Origin: Pseudomonas koreensis
GTDB taxonomy: Bacteria > Pseudomonadota > Gammaproteobacteria > Pseudomonadales > Pseudomonadaceae
Direction: 5' to 3'
NCBI RefSeq assembly: GCF_012986595.1
Contig: NZ_JAAQYM010000008.1
Coordinates: 248,001 to 312,000, forward strand
DNA length: 64,000 nucleotides
Numbering within the stretch: the first letter of the stretch is position 1; each line of letters begins with the position of its first letter. Both the position numbers and the translations under genes were made by a program. This document shows positions 30,901-39,907 of this stretch, piece after piece. Below the pieces are notes generated by a model that saw only the letters and a program-made list of their open reading frames with translations, did not search any database and was not told the DNA's origin.

Positions 30901-31131
30901 TTGGAAGGCGTGGTGCTGAGCGAGAAGATGCAGCGAGAGGCGGATCGCCTGCTGGCGCAGATTGTCCGGGCTGATTCGATGATCATCGCTGTGAAGGCGG
31001 GAGCACGGGCAGATGGCTTCGTGCTTGGCTTGGAAACCGGCGGTGCTTTGCGCGCCGGCGATGCTGAAAGGCTGTACATTATTTTTGAAGCCGCGCTGAT
31101 GGAGCGCCTGAAAACGCTGACGAAGGGCTGA
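30901..31131 (+). CDS. Small hypothetical phage protein
   Basis: 76 residues from TTG at 30901; GTG at 30910 is also possible. Helical with a glycine-rich middle (GFVLGLETGGALRAGDAERL). Unknown function. Last rightward gene of the prophage. Confidence 0.55.
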   Translation: MEGVVLSEKMQREADRLLAQIVRADSMIIAVKAGARADGFVLGLETGGALRAGDAERLYIIFEAALMERLKTLTKG

Positions 31132-31219
31132 TCAATCGACTGGCTTGATCAGCTCCGGACCTTGATTGCGGGCATTCCCCACAAAACCGTTCACTTTGCG
31201 GTAGCCTTGAAACGCCTGC

Positions 31220-31609
31220 TCAGGAGTCGTCCCGTCGATAGGGGATGCTTGGCGAGAAGGGTGTTTCTCCTTTCAGGGTTTGAAGCTCTGTTGCCAGGTG
31301 AGAGATGTGCCTGTCCTTCGCCATCACCTCCCAGTTAGTTTTGATCGTGATGTCGTTCGCTCGCCGGTCAGCCTCGGCAGCTTTAGCCTTGGCCGCGATC
31401 AGCTCATCCCTTAGAGAGTTCCTTTCCGCCGTGAGAGCGTCGTTGTCACGCACCAATCCCTGGATATTTCCCACTGCTCGTTCCAGCTTGAGAGTGAGCG
31501 CTTCGAATTCATTTTCGTACATCCGGAGTTGATGCCGGCAGGTTTCGAGCGAAGTCGGGTTACCGAGCCAATCGTCGGTGTCTTCTATATAGAGGGGGTC
31601 CACGGGCAT
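31220..31609 (-). CDS. Coiled-coil protein with a LexA box at its start
   Basis: 129 residues. After an N-terminal part (PLYIEDTDDWLGNPTSLETC) a long coiled coil fills residues 27-100. A LexA-type site lies 13 bp upstream of the ATG, so the gene should be switched on by DNA damage independently of the prophage repressor. In other temperate phages LexA-controlled genes near an end encode antirepressors; nothing in the sequence proves that here. Confidence 0.65.
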   Translation of the reverse strand: MPVDPLYIEDTDDWLGNPTSLETCRHQLRMYENEFEALTLKLERAVGNIQGLVRDNDALTAERNSLRDELIAAKAKAAEADRRANDITIKTNWEVMAKDRHISHLATELQTLKGETPFSPSIPYRRDDS

Positions 31610-31621
31610 GCCTTGCTGATT

Positions 31622-31637
31622 ACTGGTTGCATATACA
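31622..31637 (-). promoter_or_regulatory. LexA box
   Basis: Read leftward: CTGTATATGCAACCAG, a full match to CTG-N10-CAG with the TATAT core. It stands 13 bp before the start of the 31220-31609 gene. Confidence 0.75.
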
Positions 31638-31724
31638 GTAATCGAGGCGCGGCAGGTGGGCGAGGGTGAAGCGACGAGCTGTAGGATTTTGGATTGGTGA
31701 CTGTCGGCAGAACGCCGTAGCGCA

Positions 31725-31733
31725 GGGACTTTC
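31725..31733. repeat. Additional arm-like site
   Basis: AGGGACTTT, shared with the 22-bp repeats at 489-510 and 31747-31768. It gives the right end two such sites 24 bp apart. Confidence 0.4.
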
Positions 31734-31746
31734 CGGTCGAAAGCCT

Positions 31747-31768
31747 GTAGGGACTTTTGCGGGGATTC
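31747..31768. repeat. Subterminal direct repeat, right copy
   Basis: GTAGGGACTTTTGCGGGG plus ATTC; one mismatch to 489-510. See the left copy. Likely integrase arm-type binding site. Confidence 0.6.
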
Positions 31769-31856
31769 GTAATATACGGTCAGTCACCGTTAGGCATCGA
31801 TTGCAGTGGGCGCCGTTCCAAAGGACTGTTCCGTATAGCTTTTTTGCTCCCCTGCA

Positions 31857-31908
31857 AGCATGGGGTGCTAGGGGTCGAGTGTTCGAATCACTCCGTCCCG
31901 ACCATATA
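31857..31908 (+). repeat. Attachment site copy 2: 3' half of tRNA-Pro(GGG)
   Basis: Identical over 52 bp to 392-443. It is the right end of the prophage and the left end of the catabolic island. No 5' half of a tRNA precedes it. Confidence 0.9.
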
Positions 31909-31912
31909 ATTC

Positions 31913-31949
31913 AAAGGGTTGCGAGATTTTATCTCGCGACCCTTTTTTG
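31913..31949 (+). terminator. Terminator directly after attachment copy 2
   Basis: AAAGGGTTGCGAGAT-TTT-ATCTCGCGACCCTTTTTT, one G-U pair. Unlike in sequence to the terminators after copies 1 and 3, but in the same position. Confidence 0.85.
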
Positions 31950-31965
31950 TTTTTAAGCGTTTTTA

Positions 31966-31989
31966 CCCCTACAAAAACTCTGGCTCTTG
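31966..31989. repeat. Island subterminal repeat, left copy
   Basis: CCCCTACAAAAACTCTGGCT plus CTTG; matches 45169-45192 at 21 of 24 positions. One copy lies just inside each end of the integrase-less island. Confidence 0.55.
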
Positions 31990-32074
31990 GTTGAATCTTC
32001 AGCAGCTACAAAGTTCACGGCGCGAGAAGAGTGCTTCGCTGTGTGCTGGTCGCTCGAGCAGAAGGGGACGGCCG

Positions 32075-32992
32075 TTAAAGAGCCTTTTCCGGTGCCGGTT
32101 GGTCGTTGGGTTGGGCGATGATTGTTTTGAGCTCTGCGCTCATGGGGAATTTGAGATTCAAGCCTTTGGGAGGGATGGGCTGAGTAAACCATTTATCGTA
32201 GATGGCGTTGATTTCACCGGAGACAAAAAGTGACTTGATCGAGTCATCCACGACTTTTTTGAGATCCGGATCACCCCGACGCATTGTGCAACCATAGATT
32301 TCGTTGGATTGCGGGGTGCCAGTCACTACCCAATCTTCCGGTTTCTTTGCCTTTGCCATTTCGCCCGCTAGCAATGCGTCGTCCTGCATAAACGCAATGG
32401 CGCGGCCGGACTCGAGCATTTGGTAAGACTCGCCAATGTCTTTGGCAGAGATTACGTTCATGTTCATCTTTTTCTCGGCATTCATGACCTTGAGCATCCG
32501 CTCGGCAGTGCTGCCAGCAGTAGTCACTACGTTCTTGCCATTGAGATCTTGAAAGTCCTTGTAAACCGAATCCTTCCTGACCAACAGACGGGTGCTGGCT
32601 TCAAAAATGCCGACCGAGAAGTCGACCTGCCGAGCTCTCTCGGCGGTATTGGTTGTGGAGCCGCACTCCAGGTCCACAGTGCCGTTTTGCACCAGTGGGA
32701 TACGCGTCTGTGATGTCACCAGGTTGTACCGTACGTTCAGCTTGGGCATACCGAGTTCTTGCTTGATAGCCTCGACAATCTTTAATTGAATGTCATGGGA
32801 GTAGCCCATCGGCTGACCGGATCCGTCGGCCATATAAGAGAAGGGAATGGAAGAGTCTCGGTGACCCAGGGTGATGGTCCCCGAGGTCTTGATTTTCTTA
32901 AGCGTGCCGGTGGGTTCGGCAGCCATGAGGGCAGTACTACTTAAGGCCACAGTCAGGGTAACGCCCAGGATTGCAGGGAAGGTACGCATCAA
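32075..32992 (-). CDS. Amino-acid ABC transporter periplasmic binding protein
   Basis: 305 residues with a signal peptide ending near ALMAAEP. The SBP_bac_3 pattern is clear: TLKKIKTSGTITLGHRDSSI, VDLECGSTTNTAERARQVDF, LESGRAIAFMQDDALL and GCTMRRGDPDLKK. Closest to glutamate/aspartate binding proteins of the GltI/AatJ type. The permease and ATPase genes are not here, so it must work with a chromosomal transporter or be a spare receptor. It ends the leftward catabolic operon and points to an acidic amino acid as input. Confidence 0.88.
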   Translation of the reverse strand: MMRTFPAILGVTLTVALSSTALMAAEPTGTLKKIKTSGTITLGHRDSSIPFSYMADGSGQPMGYSHDIQLKIVEAIKQELGMPKLNVRYNLVTSQTRIPLVQNGTVDLECGSTTNTAERARQVDFSVGIFEASTRLLVRKDSVYKDFQDLNGKNVVTTAGSTAERMLKVMNAEKKMNMNVISAKDIGESYQMLESGRAIAFMQDDALLAGEMAKAKKPEDWVVTGTPQSNEIYGCTMRRGDPDLKKVVDDSIKSLFVSGEINAIYDKWFTQPIPPKGLNLKFPMSAELKTIIAQPNDQPAPEKAL

Positions 32993-33049
32993 AAGCTCCT
33001 CATTAGGGTGAGGCGAGAGGTCTCGCGGGGCTTGGCGACTCGCTTGTTG

Positions 33050-33290
33050 TTAGTGACGGTCCAGCCAGACGGTCTGTGCATTACAGAATTCGTGCACACC
33101 GAAATGCGACAGTTCACGGCCAAAACCGCTTTTCTTTACGCCGCCGAAAGTGACGCGTGGATCGGTTGCGCAATAGCCATTGATGAATACGCCGCCGGTT
33201 TCCAGTTCGCCGGCCAGCTTCTGGGCCAGTTCCAGAGCATGTGCGGCGCCCCGCGCAGTTGTGATCGATGCCACGGGTCTAAGGCTGGAA
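33050..33290 (-). pseudogene. C-terminal remnant of an aldehyde dehydrogenase
   Basis: Only the last about 75 codons remain: ALELAQKLAGELETGGVFIN, RVTFGGVKKSGFGRELSHFG and QTVWLDRH are the end of a Sad/YneI-type succinate-semialdehyde dehydrogenase. The nucleotide-binding part and the catalytic cysteine are missing, and upstream sequence in frame is unrelated. It must be non-functional. It indicates that the operon once had a step oxidising a semialdehyde. Confidence 0.85.
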
Positions 33291-33362
33291 ACGTTAGTCA
33301 TGACACCGTCCTGCAGGATGGGAATGGATGCATAGCTTCTAAGCAACAGCGCCGGTTTTGAA

Positions 33363-34178
33363 TCAGATCGCGCGAGCCAAAATGGATTGCGCGCGACCAA
33401 TGACCGGCGCATCGACCATTTGCCCATCCAGCACGAAAACGCCTTCACCTGAACGAGCGGCTTCGATAATGCGTTGCGCCCAATGCAATTCTTCCTGGCT
33501 TGGTTTTAGCGCCTGATGAATGATTGCGACTTGGGTTGGATGGATACACAGCGCGCCACCAAAGCCCATGTCGCGTGCAAAATGAACCGCGCGTAGTAGC
33601 CCAGCGGTGTCCTGGATTGACGGAAATACCCCATCCAACGCTGGAGCGAGCGCTGCAACCCGGGTGGCGAGCAAAACTGCGTAGCGCGCATGGCTAAGGA
33701 TTTCTTCGGCGGCAGGGCTGCCAGTAGTCAGGTTCAGGTCCAGACCCAGATCCAGACTACCGAACGACAAACGCTCAACGCCTTGAGTGCCGGCAATTTC
33801 GTTGAGTGCTGACAGGCCCTTCGCGCTCTCGATGATTGGCCAAATCGGTTTTTCGGTACCGGCAGCTGTGGTGACCTGTTTCGCGCTTTCTGCTTTGGGC
33901 AGCAGAATTCCGATAACGCCAGCGTGGCGTCGGCAAAGATCCAGATCCGCAGCATGCGCCCAGTGATCCGGGGCATTCACTCGGACCAGAATTCGTGCAT
34001 CCGGGGCTTCGCTCAGAAATGCGTCGAGGTTATCCCTCGCCTGCTCCTTGAGGTTTTCTTGCACGGCATCTTCCAAGTCAACGATGACCCGATCCGCCCC
34101 GGTGGCAATAGCTTTTGAGATGCGCTCTGGTCGAGTGGCCGGCACAAACAGGGCGGAGCGAACAAGTGATTTGCTCAT
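33363..34178 (-). CDS. CitE/HpcH-family CoA-ester lyase
   Basis: 271 residues. The citrate-lyase-beta fold shows SALFVPATRPERISKAIATG, RVIVDLEDAVQ with metal-binding Asp/Glu, ILVRVNAPD, PIIESAKG and GGALCIHPTQ. Relatives include citramalyl-CoA and malyl-CoA lyases, which split a 3-hydroxyacyl-CoA into acetyl-CoA plus a 2-oxo acid such as pyruvate or glyoxylate. It overlaps the hydratase gene by 4 bp and should act directly after it. Substrate is inferred. Confidence 0.85.
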   Translation of the reverse strand: MSKSLVRSALFVPATRPERISKAIATGADRVIVDLEDAVQENLKEQARDNLDAFLSEAPDARILVRVNAPDHWAHAADLDLCRRHAGVIGILLPKAESAKQVTTAAGTEKPIWPIIESAKGLSALNEIAGTQGVERLSFGSLDLGLDLNLTTGSPAAEEILSHARYAVLLATRVAALAPALDGVFPSIQDTAGLLRAVHFARDMGFGGALCIHPTQVAIIHQALKPSQEELHWAQRIIEAARSGEGVFVLDGQMVDAPVIGRAQSILARAI

Positions 34179-35020
34179 GGCGTTGCTCCATTGCTGAACT
34201 CGATCTCTCCAATCTGTGCTGTGCCGTCCTGATTGCCAGCCCAGACCTGTGCCTTGCCGTTTTCGATTAGACGTCCGCCCACCTCGAAAGGCTTAGGCGA
34301 AATCAGAGGTCGTACTCCGCGGAATGCGAAACGCTCCAGACGCGCAGTTGGATGCGCTTTGGTAAAGGCACGCAAGTTCAACGTGGCGATCAATGGACCA
34401 TGTACCACCAGCCCCGGATAACCTTCGGTCTCTGTTACATACGGCCAGTCATAGTGAATACGATGACCATTGAAGGTCACTGCGGAATAGCGAAACAGCA
34501 GGGTTGGAGTGGCTTCTATCCGTTCCTGCCATTGGCCTTCAGGTAACGTTTCGGTACCGTTCAGTTTGGGCGGGGAAGCTTCACGGTAAACAATGTCCTG
34601 ATCGTCTTGAAGGGCGCGTTTGCCGTCCTGGAAAAACTCATGGCGTACTGTGACGAACAATAAGGAACCCGTGCGACCGTGCTTCTCCTCGACGTTGAGG
34701 ATGGTCGATACACAGGTCACTTCAGCATCCACTCTTAATGGCTGGAAAAACTCAATTCGGCTTCCCGCCCACATGCGATTGCGGTTATGGGCCGGCGGCA
34801 AAAATCCCCCAAGCGCTGGATGGCCGTCCGGCCCCAGTTCGCTGGCACCCACCGGCTCCTGAAAAAATGCCCAGTGCCACAGGGGCGGCAGCGGCTCACC
34901 GGGTTGTGGTGCCGACTCGCCCAATGTCGCGGCAATGCGTCTGACCAGAGTGAAACTGATCCGGTCCTGGCTTTCCTGACGTCGTCCAATCCAGGCGGAA
35001 AAATCGGAACTGTTGCTCAT
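34175..35020 (-). CDS. MaoC/HTD2-type enoyl-CoA hydratase (mesaconyl-C4-CoA hydratase-like)
   Basis: 281 residues with two hot-dog halves: the N-terminal FAS1-like part (RIAATLGESAPQPGEPLPPL, WHWAFF) and the C-terminal MaoC-like part (FRYSAVTFNGHRIHYD with the catalytic His region, YPGLVVHGPLIATL). This double-hot-dog form is typical of mesaconyl-C4-CoA and itaconyl-CoA hydratases. It should hydrate an unsaturated dicarboxylic CoA ester for the next lyase. Confidence 0.82.
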   Translation of the reverse strand: MSNSSDFSAWIGRRQESQDRISFTLVRRIAATLGESAPQPGEPLPPLWHWAFFQEPVGASELGPDGHPALGGFLPPAHNRNRMWAGSRIEFFQPLRVDAEVTCVSTILNVEEKHGRTGSLLFVTVRHEFFQDGKRALQDDQDIVYREASPPKLNGTETLPEGQWQERIEATPTLLFRYSAVTFNGHRIHYDWPYVTETEGYPGLVVHGPLIATLNLRAFTKAHPTARLERFAFRGVRPLISPKPFEVGGRLIENGKAQVWAGNQDGTAQIGEIEFSNGATP

Positions 35021-35045
35021 ATTCTTTGCTCCAGTCGGTCAGTGA

Positions 35046-35975
35046 TCAAGCCAGGGTGGCCATTTCTGGAATCGCTTCAAAAAGATCCGCCACCAGGCCG
35101 TAATCGGCCACCTGGAAGATCGGTGCTTCTTCGTCCTTGTTGATCGCAACGATCACTTTGGAGTCTTTCATGCCGGCCAGGTGCTGGATCGCGCCGGAGA
35201 TACCGACGGCGATGTACAGCTGTGGCGCAACGATCTTGCCGGTCTGACCGACCTGCATGTCGTTCGGTACGAAACCTGCGTCGACCGCGGCGCGCGAAGC
35301 ACCCACAGCAGCGCCCAGCTTGTCGGCGAGCGCGTAGAGGTGTTTGAAGTTATCGCCGTTCTGCATGCCGCGGCCGCCGGAAACGACGATTTTGGCAGCG
35401 GTCAGCTCAGGACGATCGGACTTGGCCAGTTCTTCGCTGACGAAGCTGGAAGTGCCGGCGTTGTGAGCAGCAGCAACCGCTTCAACGGCAGCCGAACCGC
35501 CTTCAGCGGCAACCGGGTCGAAACCGGTAGCACGTACGGTGATCACTTTGATTGGCGCGGTCGACTGCACGGTAGCGATGGCGTTACCGGCGTAGATCGG
35601 GCGCTTGAAGGTGTCGGCGCTTTCGACCGAGATGATCTCGGAGATCTGGTCAACGTCCAGCTGGGCAGCAACGCGCGGCAGGATGTTTTTGCCGTTGGAC
35701 GTAGCGGCAGCCAGGATGTGGCTGTAACCCTTGCCCAGCTCAGCGACCAGTGGAGCAACGTTTTCCGGCAGCTGATGCGCGTAAGCGGCATTGTCAGCGT
35801 TGAGGACTTTGCTCACGCCAGCGATTTTCGCCGCGGCCTCAGCCACGGCGCCAGCGCCCTGACCTGCAACCAGCACGTGAATGTCGCCGCCGATTTTCGC
35901 AGCCGCAGCCACGGTGTTCAGCGTGGCCGGGGCCAGCACTTTGTTGTCGTGTTCAGCAATAACCAAGATAGTCAT
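35046..35975 (-). CDS. etfA: Electron transfer flavoprotein alpha subunit
   Basis: 309 residues, complete. The C-terminal FAD-binding domain has VVSGGRGMQNGDNF, GASRAAVDAGFVPNDMQVGQ and QLYIAVGISGAIQHLAGMKD. It pairs with EtfB to pass electrons from the acyl-CoA dehydrogenase to the quinone pool. Spacing of one base to etfB implies one unit. A core etf locus should also exist elsewhere, so this is a dedicated island copy. Confidence 0.95.
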   Translation of the reverse strand: MTILVIAEHDNKVLAPATLNTVAAAAKIGGDIHVLVAGQGAGAVAEAAAKIAGVSKVLNADNAAYAHQLPENVAPLVAELGKGYSHILAAATSNGKNILPRVAAQLDVDQISEIISVESADTFKRPIYAGNAIATVQSTAPIKVITVRATGFDPVAAEGGSAAVEAVAAAHNAGTSSFVSEELAKSDRPELTAAKIVVSGGRGMQNGDNFKHLYALADKLGAAVGASRAAVDAGFVPNDMQVGQTGKIVAPQLYIAVGISGAIQHLAGMKDSKVIVAINKDEEAPIFQVADYGLVADLFEAIPEMATLA

Positions 35976-36740
35976 TTAGATTACCTTCGCTTCGTTTTTC
36001 AGTTTCTCGACCAGTTCAGCCACCGACTTGACCTTGATGCCTGCGCTGCGTGCAGCCGGCGCTTCGACTTTCAGGGTCTTGTTGGTGGAGGCGGTGGAAA
36101 CGCCCAAAGCGTCCGGAGTCAGCACTTCGAGAGGCTTCTTCTTGGCTTTCATGATGTTTGGCAGGGACGCGTAGCGCGGCTCGTTCAAACGCAGGTCGGT
36201 GGTGACGATGGCCGGCAGTTTCAGGGAAACGGTCTGCGCGCCGCCGTCGATTTCGCGGGTCACGGCAACGCTATCGCCGGAAACTTCGACTTTCGAAGCG
36301 AAAGTGCCCTGACCGTAGCCGCTCAATGCAGCGAGCATCTGGCCGGTCTGGTTGTTGTCGCTGTCGATGGCCTGTTTGCCCAGGATCACCAGCTGAGGCT
36401 GTTCCTTGTCGACCACGGCCTTGAGCAGCTTGGCCACGGCCAGGGAAGTCAGGTCTTCAGCGGATTCGACGAGGATGGCGCGGTCGGCACCCAGAGCCAG
36501 TGCGGTACGCAGCTGTTCCTGAGCGGTGGACGGGCCGATGGAGACGACGACGATTTCAGTCGCAACGCGCCCTTCTTTTATAGAGAGTTCTTTCAGGCGT
36601 ACGGCTTCTTCCACTGCGATTTCGCAGAACGGGTTCATCGACATCTTGACGTTGGCGAGGTCTACGCCGGAATTGTCCGCCTTGACGCGAACCTTGACGT
36701 TGTAGTCGACCACTCGTTTCACAGCTACCAGCATTTTCAT
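35976..36740 (-). CDS. etfB: Electron transfer flavoprotein beta subunit
   Basis: 254 residues. Standard EtfB features: MKMLVAVKRVVDYNVKVRVK, NPFCEIAVEEAVRLKE, VILGKQAIDSDNNQTGQMLA and LRLNEPRYASLPNIMKAKKK. Binds AMP and docks with acyl-CoA dehydrogenases. Sits between the CoA-transferase gene and etfA. Confidence 0.95.
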   Translation of the reverse strand: MKMLVAVKRVVDYNVKVRVKADNSGVDLANVKMSMNPFCEIAVEEAVRLKELSIKEGRVATEIVVVSIGPSTAQEQLRTALALGADRAILVESAEDLTSLAVAKLLKAVVDKEQPQLVILGKQAIDSDNNQTGQMLAALSGYGQGTFASKVEVSGDSVAVTREIDGGAQTVSLKLPAIVTTDLRLNEPRYASLPNIMKAKKKPLEVLTPDALGVSTASTNKTLKVEAPAARSAGIKVKSVAELVEKLKNEAKVI

Positions 36741-36803
36741 TGGGCAGTGTTCTCTCGAAAAACTTTGATCGTTGCAGGCAGGCTTTTTATTTTCAGCTCA
36801 AGG

Positions 36804-38006
36804 CTAAATCGCCCCGGCTGCGCGCATTTGTTCAATACGGTCTGTATCCAGCCCCAGTTCCCTGAGCACCTGTTCGGTGTGCTGACCGAGACCCGGTACG
36901 GCATCCATACGTGGCTCGAACGCGCTGTTGCTGCCGGGAGGTATCAAGCTCGGGACGGTACCGGCGGAGGTTTCGACTTCTCGCCAGCGATCACGCGCCT
37001 GAAGTTGCGGATGGTCCCAAACACCTTGCATGTCATTGACCCGAGCATTAGCAATTTGCGCATGCTCCAACCGGTCAAACACGGCATCGAAATTGAGTGT
37101 GGAGAACGATTCAACGATGAGTGCCCGCAGCGCCTGGCGGTTTTCGACGCGCTTGAAGTTGGCAGAGAAGCGTTCGTCTTTCGCCAGTTCAGGAGTAAGC
37201 AGTACCTTGTCGCAAAACAGCTGCCACTCTCGTTCGTTCTGCAACCCCAGCATGACTGTGGTGCCGTCACCGACAGGGAAGGGGCCATAGGGGTAAATCG
37301 TGGCGTGCGCGGCGCCGGCGCGAGGGGGAGGGGGAGCGCCGTCGTAGGCGTAGTACATCGGGTAGTTCATCCACTCGACCAGGCTTTCCAGCATGGACAC
37401 ATCAAGGTGGCTACCTTCGCCAGTGCGTCCACGCAACAGCAAGGCAGACAGAATCCCGGTGTAGGCGTACATGCCGGCCGCGATGTCAGCAATCGAGCAA
37501 CCTGCCTTGGCCATTTCTTCCTCACCTGGTCCGCCGGTGACCGACAGGAAACCGCCTTCGCTCTGGATCAACAGGTCATAGGCTTTTTTCTTTTCATACG
37601 GGCCGCCTGCGCCGTAGCCTGAAATGTCACAAACGATCAGGCGCGGAAACCGCTGATGCAAAGCCTCAAATGAAAGTCCCATTCGTGCTGCGGCACCCGG
37701 CGCCAGGTTCTGCACCAGGACATCGGCAGTGGCCAGCAAGCTGTCCAGCACCTCGGTGGCCGAATCTTGTTTCAGATCGAGGGTCAGGCTTTCTTTCGAG
37801 CGATTGGTCCAGACGAAGTGCGAGGCGAGACCGTTGACGCGTTGGTCGTACCCTCTGGCGAAGTCACCGGTGCCTGGGCGTTCGACCTTGATCACACGCG
37901 CGCCAAGATCGGCCAATTGTCGGGTGCAGAAGGGCGCTGCAATCGCATGCTCAAGGCTGACGACGGTAACGCCATCGAGCGGACGGATGCCTTTGGGTTG
38001 GCTCAT
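36804..38006 (-). CDS. CaiB/BaiF-type (class III) CoA-transferase
   Basis: 400 residues from ATG at 38006; earlier in-frame start at 38027 lacks support. Family features: PLDGVTVVSLEHAIAAPFCT, LGARVIKVERPGTGDFAR, VWTNRSKESLTLDLK and the catalytic Asp near 144 in KAYDLLIQ. It should activate a dicarboxylic acid as its CoA ester using another CoA thioester such as succinyl-CoA, the first step before dehydrogenation. Itaconate or mesaconate CoA-transferases are close relatives by role. Confidence 0.88.
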   Translation of the reverse strand: MSQPKGIRPLDGVTVVSLEHAIAAPFCTRQLADLGARVIKVERPGTGDFARGYDQRVNGLASHFVWTNRSKESLTLDLKQDSATEVLDSLLATADVLVQNLAPGAAARMGLSFEALHQRFPRLIVCDISGYGAGGPYEKKKAYDLLIQSEGGFLSVTGGPGEEEMAKAGCSIADIAAGMYAYTGILSALLLRGRTGEGSHLDVSMLESLVEWMNYPMYYAYDGAPPPPRAGAAHATIYPYGPFPVGDGTTVMLGLQNEREWQLFCDKVLLTPELAKDERFSANFKRVENRQALRALIVESFSTLNFDAVFDRLEHAQIANARVNDMQGVWDHPQLQARDRWREVETSAGTVPSLIPPGSNSAFEPRMDAVPGLGQHTEQVLRELGLDTDRIEQMRAAGAI

Positions 38007-38080
38007 GATTATTATCTCTCTTGTCATGGCTCCCCAGTCGCGTCTGCTTGGGCCGACGCACTGGGCTATACGCTTATTCC

Positions 38081-39244
38081 TTAAAAGGAGCGCGGCAGTT
38101 CGAGCAGATGTTCGGCAACGTACGACAGGATCAGATTGGTGGAGATGGGAGCAACCTGATACAGACGGGTTTCACGGAATTTGCGCTCGACGTCGTACTC
38201 GCAGGCAAAACCAAAACCGCCGTGGGTCTGCAAGCACGCATTGGCGGCTTCCCAAGAGGCTTTCGCCGCCAGGTACTTGGCCATATTGGCACTGGCCCCG
38301 GCGTTGATACCGCTGTCGTATTCCTCGCAAGCACGCCAGCGCATCAGGTCAGCCGCTTCGATTTCAATGTGTGCTTCAGCGATGGGGAACTGAACGCCCT
38401 GGTTCTGCCCGATAGGGCGTCCGAACACGACGCGATCACGCGCATAGGCGCTGGCTTTTTCGATAAACCAGCGACCGTCACCAATGCATTCGGCTGCGAT
38501 CAGTGTGCGCTCGGCGTTCAGTCCGTCCAGAATGTAGCGGAAACCTTTGCCTTCCTCGCCGATGAGGCTATCGGCAGGAATTTCCAGGTTGTCGAAGAAC
38601 AGCTCGTTGGTTTCGTGATTGACCATGTTGGCGATCGGCTGCACGGTCATGCCGTTGCCAATGGCCTCGCGTAGATCGACGAGAAAGATCGACATACCTT
38701 CGGACTTTTTCTTCACGGCGGTCAAAGGCGTGGTACGCGCCAGCAAGATCATCAGATCGGAGTGCTGGACGCGCGAGATCCAGACCTTCTGCCCGTTGAT
38801 CACATACTTGTCACCTTTGCGCACGGCGGTGGTCTTTATCTTTGTAGTGTCGGTACCGGTAGTGGGTTCGGTGACGCCCATCGATTGCAGGCGCAATTCG
38901 CCGCTGGCCAGTTTCGGCAGGTAGTAGCTTTTCTGCGCCTCGCTGCCGTGTCGTAGCAGGGTGAACATGTTGTACATCTGGCCGTGCACGGTGCCGGAAT
39001 TACCGCCGCAGCGGTTCACTTCTTCCAGGATTACCGAGGCCTCAGCCAACCCGAGGCCGGAGCCACCATATTCGACAGGGATCATCGCTGCCAGCCAACC
39101 TGCGTCGGTCAGCGCCTTGACGAAGGTTTCCGGAAAGCCTTTTTCTTCGTCGACTTTGCGCCAGTAAGCCGCATCGAATTCAGCGCACAGAGCGCGTACG
39201 CCCTCGCGGATGGCATTGAGTTCTTCAGAGTTACGGTCAGTCAT
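38081..39244 (-). CDS. Acyl-CoA dehydrogenase
   Basis: 387 residues from ATG at 39244 (GAGGAG upstream). FAD enzyme features: IPVEYGGSGLGLAEASVILE, MGVTEPTTGTDTTKIKTTA, YVINGQKVWISR, FGRPIGQNQGVQFPIAEAHI and LQTHGGFGFACEYDVERKFR. It should oxidise the CoA ester made by the CoA-transferase to an enoyl-CoA and give electrons to the neighbouring EtfAB. The substrate may be methylsuccinyl-CoA or similar; that part is inference from neighbours. Confidence 0.9.
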   Translation of the reverse strand: MTDRNSEELNAIREGVRALCAEFDAAYWRKVDEEKGFPETFVKALTDAGWLAAMIPVEYGGSGLGLAEASVILEEVNRCGGNSGTVHGQMYNMFTLLRHGSEAQKSYYLPKLASGELRLQSMGVTEPTTGTDTTKIKTTAVRKGDKYVINGQKVWISRVQHSDLMILLARTTPLTAVKKKSEGMSIFLVDLREAIGNGMTVQPIANMVNHETNELFFDNLEIPADSLIGEEGKGFRYILDGLNAERTLIAAECIGDGRWFIEKASAYARDRVVFGRPIGQNQGVQFPIAEAHIEIEAADLMRWRACEEYDSGINAGASANMAKYLAAKASWEAANACLQTHGGFGFACEYDVERKFRETRLYQVAPISTNLILSYVAEHLLELPRSF

Positions 39245-39310
39245 TTTTATTCTCCTCAACGCGTCACGCACGGCAACTGCCCTGCGTGACCGGGGCCGGG
39301 CAAAGAGCAA

Positions 39311-39907
39311 TCAGATCGGGTTGAAACCCAAGGCAGCACGAAAGCGATTCTTGACGTAATGACCATCGCGCGGCGGCAGCACCCGGGGCGGGTTCTCCGC
39401 TTTGATCTTTATCGTCGCGAGCTTGACGCCGTCGCGGCTCGCAAAGCGCTCGCGCAAGTTATGTACGCCTTCCATGTCGCGGATCTCATCGGTCCAACTG
39501 AAGCCGCAAGTTTTCGCCACCTGGTCCAGGGAAATACCAAAGCCGGCGTGGCTGACTTGCATGCCGGTTTCACCAAAGTGACCGTTATCCAGCACAGCGA
39601 TGGTCAGGTTGGCAGGCTTCTGCAGTGCCACCGTGGCCAGTGCGCCGAATCCCATGAGCAACTCGCCGTCACCGGTGACCACCACCACCGACTTGTCTGG
39701 CTGCGCATTCGCCAGGCCCAGGCCCACAGTGATTGCGCTGCCCATGGCGGCCCAGAGGTAATAATTCAGATCGTTGTCACCGGCGGCCATCACGTCATAG
39801 GACGCGGAGCCCAGCCCCGTCACGACCAGCACGTCTTTGCGGTCGGCCAGTAAGGCCTTGACCACTTCGCGGCGGCACAGAGTGTGGTTTGCGCTTACTT
39901 GACCCAT
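39311..39907 (-). CDS. TPP-dependent decarboxylase, PP-domain subunit
   Basis: 198 residues. The TPP-binding motif is VTGDGELLMGFGALATVALQ and onward to LDNGHFGETG (GDG...N). Resembles the beta subunits of sulfopyruvate or phosphonopyruvate decarboxylases (ComE-like). With the adjoining PYR subunit it should decarboxylate a 2-oxo acid to an aldehyde. It overlaps that gene by 13 bp. The oxo acid is not defined by sequence. Confidence 0.85.
   Translation of the reverse strand: MGQVSANHTLCRREVVKALLADRKDVLVVTGLGSASYDVMAAGDNDLNYYLWAAMGSAITVGLGLANAQPDKSVVVVTGDGELLMGFGALATVALQKPANLTIAVLDNGHFGETGMQVSHAGFGISLDQVAKTCGFSWTDEIRDMEGVHNLRERFASRDGVKLATIKIKAENPPRVLPPRDGHYVKNRFRAALGFNPI

Larger units (their letters stand above)
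31610..31856. other. Right-end region of the prophage
   Basis: No gene seen. It holds the LexA box and integrase-arm-like repeats (31725-31733, 31747-31768) before the right attachment site. Confidence 0.6.

Noticed and set aside
35181..37622. 813-residue forward open frame
   Set aside because: It runs antisense to etfA, etfB and the CoA-transferase gene, all with clear family motifs; the length reflects GC-rich antisense codon bias.
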